NCBI RefSeq assembly: GCF_040954645.1
Contig: NC_092812.1
Coordinates: 5,067,001-5,131,000, forward strand
Length of the DNA: 64,000 nucleotides
Direction of reading: 5' to 3'
Source: Diabrotica undecimpunctata
Taxonomy: Eukaryota; Arthropoda; Insecta; Coleoptera; Chrysomelidae
The notes beneath the pieces were generated by a model. That model ran no database searches. It was not told the origin of the DNA and saw only the letters and a list, made by a program, of their open reading frames with translations. Positions 59,230 through 64,000 of the stretch are shown one piece after another (the first letter of the stretch is position 1; every line of letters begins with the position of its first letter). Made by a program: the position numbers and the translations under genes.

Positions 59230-61591
59230 CTATTTTGTACAACCTGTCTGAAATTTGGAGTGAGGTTTCTCATTAGAGATTTTCTTATTAGAGAGCCAAG
59301 ATGTTCATCTGTCAACCGAGATCTGTACCAATTTTTTCTGTACGGAATCTTCCTGAAACTCGATCATTTTCATCTGAAGGGAAGCTTTGTTACTATTAAA
59401 AACGTCTGCTGCTTCGCTAGTCCATACACCATTAGCCTTGAGAGAAAAACTGTTGCTTAACAGTTGCACAACATTTTTAATTTTGTGAAAATCAGCAAAT
59501 CATTTTTTAAATTCCAAATCAAGTTCATTAATAAAATGTGAAAACTGGGTGACATCAATATCTTTATTACTATTACAAACCGATTTAAGGAGGGGAAAAT
59601 GCAAAAGTTCTACCTTAATGTCCTCAGAAAAAAGTTCAATCATTTTAGAAAACTTCTTAAATCCGACAGAAACCAGTTTTCCCTTCCATTCTTCTTCTTC
59701 CTTTGCCCTATCCGTTTCGGACGTTGGCTATTAACAAGGCTATTTTGACTTTGTTTACGGCACCTCTGAACAGTTCGGTCGATGTTAGTCCGAACCATTG
59801 TCGCAGGTTATGCATCCATGAGTGTCGTCTTCTTCCCGGTCCCCTCCTACTGTCGATTCTTCCTTGGACTATTAACTGTAGCAGCCGGTACTTAGTATGC
59901 CTCATGACATGTCCGAAGTACTCAAGCTTTCGTTTCTTTACGGTGAAGATTATTTCTTTGCTTTTGCCTATTCTCTGCATTACTTCTACGTTAGTGATGT
60001 AGTCTGTCCAGGATATCCGAAGAATACGGCGATATATCCACAGCTCAAAGGATTCTAGTTTCTTTAGGATGGCTTCCGTTGTGGTCTATGCCTCTGTTCC
60101 ATAGAACAAGACCGGGAAGACATAACACTTGACCAGTCTTAATTTTAGTTCCATTGAGATTTTGCTTGTGAACCACTTTTTCATATTGTTGAACGCATTT
60201 CACGCTTTTTCAATTCGTGATCTTATTTCTGTTGACTGGTCCCATTTTGTGTTGACCGTGGTTCCAAGGTATGTGTATGTCTCCACTTGTTCTATTTTTC
60301 GGTTGTTTAATGTCAATTGCATCGGAGGTTGTTGAGTTTTGCTGATGAGCATGCATTTAGTTTTGGTTGTAGTTTTTCTCTTCCATTGTAGTTTTAAATT
60401 TAAGAAGCTTAGATGTCTAAAGATATCCACCAAAAATGCGATAGTTGCAACGTGTTTTGTGTTCAAGAGGAAGCCCAAATGGTTATTTGCAGCTTCATTA
60501 TCAAGAGTGGACAGAAATTCTTTTATATTGTCTTGTATTGCAAAGAATCTTTCAAGCTCTAAACCTTTACTCAGCCATCTTACGTTGTTATAACGAAGCA
60601 AATCGCCAAACTGAACATTAATGTCTTCTAAGAATGATTTGAATTGACTATGCCTCAAAGATTATTTTGCACGTATAAAGTTCACTATCTTTATGACAGT
60701 TTGTATTTTACTGTGAAGGTTTGGATTTAAACTGCAAGACAACACACTTTGATGAATAATACAATGATACGATATTATATTTAAATTGCACATAGGATCA
60801 CTATTCAGTCGCTGAACCAAGCCTTTTCTACACCCAACCATCGCTGCAGCGCCGTCCGTCGTAATAGAAATAACTTTCTTTAAATCCAAACTATTGTTGC
60901 CAAAATAGTCCACCACAGCCTTGTGTAAATGCTCTCCTGTAGTAGTTCCGGACATTGGCAAAATAGTCAAAAGTTCTTCAACAAACACTTCACTGCTTCT
61001 GTCCAAGTAGCGCACGAAAATGACAAGCTGTGCTGTATCTGTAATGTCGCATGACTCATCCAATGCCAAAGCAAAATATTCAGTGACAGCCAAGATTTGT
61101 TTTAAAGTTTTGTATGTTTCATCTGCCAGTATCTGTATATTCTTTTTGCTTGACGTAGTAGATATTGGAATACGCTGAATAGTATCGACAACATCCTTCT
61201 TATTTTGAAATAACGAATTTCCTGCTTCCAGAAAACACTCTTTAACGATAGCCGCGTCACTAAATGACTTCATATGTTTGGCAAGCGTCCAAGAAATGCG
61301 TGAAGAAGCCTCAGAACATTTTTCTTGATTGGTCATTGATCGTTTAATAATTTCCGTACATGTAGCGTAATTTGAAAGTAAACTCTTAAGTTTACTTTTA
61401 CGAATTATAGTTCCAGTTCGGTATTGTTCATCAAATGTTTTATGTTTTGTTTCGTGATGCTGTCTAACATTCGAACTTTTAATTATTGCCACAGTCTGAT
61501 GGCAAATCAAACAAACAGGTACTGCTCCAACTTGGTTTGGCAAAGTGAAACAATATAAATCTGATTCAATTTTTCTTCTCTTCTTATCCAT
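59230..61591 (-). pseudogene. hAT-superfamily transposase (BED finger, dimerisation tail), split by an RTE fragment
   Basis: The best start is ATG 61591 (MDKKRRKIESD). The longer frame from 61639 adds only a hydrophobic leader not typical of the family. A BED-like zinc finger (CLICHQ ... HHETKH) comes first, then FALALDESCDITDTAQLVIF (catalytic Asp region), TTDGAAAMVG (second Asp), and IISYHCIIHQ. An in-frame TAA stands at 60664-60662. The frame resumes with FLEDINVQFGDLLRYNNVRW and LNLKLQ. The RTE fragment 59691-60379 interrupts here; removing it rejoins QWK to GKLVSVGFKKF. The C-terminus has RLTDEHLGSLIRKSL, the usual hAT dimerisation end, after a frameshift. The layout resembles ZBED5/GTF2IRD2-type hAT proteins. 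Damage is modest: one stop and one or two shifts besides the insertion. Confidence 0.85.
59691..60379 (-). mobile_element. RTE LINE 3' fragment in the hAT transposase (RTE-6)
   Basis: On the minus strand it reads QPPMQLTLNNRKIEQVETY, TYLGTTVNTKWDQS, YGTEA, YRRILRISWTDYITN, KLEYFGHVM, RRRHSWMHNLRQW, TELF and an IANVRNG ending, with a GAAGAAG tail at 59691-59700. CTTCCATT at 59683-59690 and 60380-60387 is the target duplication; weaker similarity continues outward (AGTTTT). It is the same subfamily as RTE-4. Confidence 0.87.
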
Positions 61592-62321
61592 ATTGATATG
61601 AATGTAAAATATAAACAACACTAAAACTATATAGAACACTTGAAACTATTCACTAAAAACACAATAAAAAGAATAAAAACGTAAACAACACTCAGAATGA
61701 CGACTGATAGAAGACTGTAATGCGACAAGCAAAACTGATACTGAGAGTTAATTCAATACTAAATGAAAATATCCAATCAATACAAATATCAACCCCAGTA
61801 ATTTTTAGTTCTATTAAATACAATAGAATTATTACAAAATTCCACAGAATGGTTACTATGTCAGAAATATACAAATTGAAATTATGTTATTATGAAATAC
61901 AAAAGAAATTGTTTTATTATGGTTCTATTACCTGAAATTTTGGATAAAACATTTTATTTTTATTATAAACTGGTTACTGGGTAAGTCATAAATACGCAAA
62001 TTAAAATAATTTTAGTGTTGAGATAGCTTCCCTATTGTAGTTTGCTAAAAGAGTATTTTTAGGTAGGTACTTTTGGTAGGTTGTAGCATTGATTATAAAC
62101 CACCCACTAGATAGCTCACCTCGTGGTAACCGAAAGATGTATCAACAACTAGATGGCGTTACTCGAAAACCGTATCGAGATTTCTCATTCTCTCTCTGAC
62201 TTGCAAGGAGATAGGAGTAGTGTCAGGGCCGAACTTACCCTATAGGTGTATTATCTGTGACAAGTGTTATGACAAGTTATAGCGGAATTTTATAAAAAAA
62301 AGGACTCACAACTTGGATAAA
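61592..62321. other. AT-rich stretch, probably hAT 5' leader then unassigned
   Basis: No coding feature. 62100-62230 is slightly GC-richer (CACCTCGTGGTAACCGAAAG) but unassigned. Confidence 0.35.
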
Positions 62322-62600
62322 ATGGCTTCTGAAACGCATAAGTGTGTTTAAGCGGGATGTTTTGAAAGAAACGATGGAACAAATAATAATATATCTTTCT
62401 TTAAATTTCCCCTGAAAGACGTAGAGCGCACAAAAATTTGGTATAAAAACTGCGGGAATATTGATATTATATTGATGGATATCAGTGACCCGAAACAGAG
62501 GGTAATTTGCCTATGTTTGAATTGAAACTGAAACTTATGTGACTAAGCATATTTTATTAACTACTAATTGGCTTGAAAGCTGTAAAGACCATAAAAGAAA
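62322..62600 (+). pseudogene. THAP zinc finger relic
   Basis: ATG 62322 opens MASETHKCV followed by TAA, then AGCFERNDGTNNN, ISFFKFPLKDVER, IWYKNCGNIDI and QRVICLC. The C-x-x-x-x-C start, the FFKFP turn and the conserved Trp are THAP hallmarks; the closing C-x2-H pair is lost to a shift. A later stretch TKHILLTTNWL in another frame may be the domain end. It may come from a second P-type element. The basic frame 62539-62877 that follows is not recognisable. Confidence 0.6.
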
Positions 62601-64000
62601 AATTATAAAATTCTTGGTAAAAATCAAACTTTTAAAAACTTGTCAGTGGTATAACGTTAATGAAAGCAAACAAAAAACTAAAAGGGAAAATATTCACAGA
62701 AAATTACTTATTTTCGATAAAAGTAAAGGTAAACAAACTTTAAAATGCAAAAATTCGACAAATAAACAGCAAAAAATTCAACAGACTGACAGCCACAAAC
62801 CAGAAACGTCACAAATTGTACTTAAAATAAATATGAAAACGTCTTTTTTTTTCTACCTATATCTTTGGTATGGGTAAATCTAAACTATATCAATGTACTG
62901 AGTCTAGTGCGTTCATAAAAATAAAATGTGTTTTTACTTACTACCAGTCAGTAGCTGGTTTGTCTTTAGTTTCATGCTTGGAAGAGAATGATGCTAGATC
63001 AAAAGTATGTGTTTTATCTCGCCAGGTACTAATGACGCACGGGTAAATAATCGTGGACTCAACTGTATTTTAACTACACTATTAGCTTTAGTTTCTATAT
63101 ACAGTAGATATTAACAAGTATTTTATAATATCAGTATGTCTTAAAACCTTGGAATCATATGGAAAACTTTTTTATTCAGTTTAGGGAAAAATGTATTATT
63201 GATAAAAACTTGCATGTGAAAGAATCAGATGTCAAATATTTAAAGTCGTATACCAAGTTTGTTAAAAAAGAGTAATATACCTTCATTTTTATAGCACTTT
63301 CATATAAATATGAACGTGGTTTTTAATTGTTCTCGACTTTTAATAATAAAATGTTTCAATATTGTCAGTAATGAAAGTAGGTACTTTTTGAGAACAAGAA
63401 ATAATAAATTTTTTTTCCTAAAATTTTAATTTTACAATCTTAGTTTGAAAAGAAGTAACATTCAAATATACTTATTTACTTTGTTTTGAAATATGTTCTA
63501 ATTAGTGATGTTTTAAACTTTCTAATCCTGTCCGTTTATCAGCTTTTACCTATTTTTTCTAGGCAGATGGCTCTCAACTATTTATATGTTGGAAATTCCC
63601 TTTCATTTTATCAAGATATGTATTTACATGATTCATTTTTAACGTTGGTAGTTTGTGGTATATTGTCAAAGACAAAATCGATTGCATTTGGTACTCACCA
63701 CTACTTGCTTTTAAAACCTCGATGACGTAATTCCAGAAAGTCCTCAGAAAATGTTTAAATGTAAAAAGTATGCGATCGAATAGTAGATCATATTGATTTT
63801 AGTTCACCTCTATACAATTTCTTATTTTGCACAGGATATAATTGACTTCTATATTGCCATTTATAGATAAATTGTCAATTTTTTTAGTACAATGTTACTA
63901 TCAGAACAAAATTTATATATTCTTCTTGTCGAAGTTCCTTCTCCTATCGAAGGCATACATATAGAAAAACATAGGAAAGAAGAAAAGTCATTCTAAGCAA
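62601..64000. other. AT-rich stretch with a possible LINE tail at the end
   Basis: No gene is recognised; the 79-codon frame at 63486-63725 is unassigned. At 63921-63957 the phrase TTCTTCTTGTCGAAGTTCC followed by TTCTCCTATCGAAGG resembles, in reverse, the GAAGAAG-tailed 3' end shared by the RTE fragments above, so a very short RTE end may lie here. Confidence 0.3.

Overview
The window reads as AT-rich intergenic DNA from a large, transposon-loaded arthropod genome. An insect is likely, and a beetle (for example a leaf beetle) is my best guess. That guess rests on the mix of element families: RTE-type LINEs ending in GAA-rich tails, piggyBac, Tc1/mariner-like, P, hAT, MULE, Penelope-like, I-, Jockey- and CR1-like elements, and a Gypsy element with short LTRs. 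It also rests on short GT-AG introns and long (TA)n runs. I recognise no host gene, no rRNA or tRNA, no CRISPR array and no bacterial-style operon. Almost every coding stretch is a transposon gene, and nearly all are broken by frameshifts, stop codons, deletions or later insertions.

Layout. 1-2147 is AT-rich and unexplained. 2148-7059 is a piggyBac copy with TTAA duplications, terminal and subterminal inverted repeats and three recognisable catalytic Asp motifs; an RTE LINE (2637-4913) is inserted in its C-terminal coding region with a 12-bp target duplication. 7089-10800 is a mariner-like remnant split by a nearly complete 3.1-kb RTE LINE (7631-10728). 11418-12140 holds a (TA)n run beside a Penelope-like GIY-YIG remnant. 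13520-15617 is a LINE, 17137-17612 a mariner-like N-terminus, 17614-18760 an internally deleted piggyBac, 18966-20348 a FLYWCH/MULE transposase with inverted repeats, and 21640-23230 a Jockey-like LINE. 23547-25000 is a P-element (THAP) relic with a small intron and an inserted RTE 3' end.

25786-28777 is an I-like LINE with RNase H and poly(A). 30490-34640 is a CR1-like LINE carrying a nested LINE (30670-31774) whose truncated reading frame is still open for about 359 codons. 35765-37845, 39249-40608 and 55990-56345 are three relics of one poorly described protein family with an S-D-x-C-x-G/R-x-N/T-K/R-N type motif. 41640-42560 is a LINE fragment. 42982-48213 is a complete Gypsy element with almost identical 184/183-bp LTRs but four in-frame stops in pol. 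48443-50313 is a mariner-like element with about 380-bp terminal inverted repeats. 50950-53050 is a second I-like LINE that abuts a third piggyBac (about 53091-55035), which itself contains a 170-bp RTE 3' end. 57258-58915 is another RTE-type LINE. 59230-61591 is a hAT transposase split by an RTE 3' end (59691-60379). 62322-62600 is a THAP relic.

How the parts relate: they do not form a pathway. The clearest theme is nesting. Five RTE-type insertions lie inside the coding regions of older DNA transposons, and a further LINE is nested in a CR1-like LINE. Most have 8-14 bp target-site duplications, so a relative age order can be read directly. The best candidates for something under-described are the three-copy S-D-x-C family, the mariner-like element with very long inverted repeats, and the MULE with an inverted copy of its own 3' end. 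Element class names come from motif recognition by eye and were not confirmed by any search.
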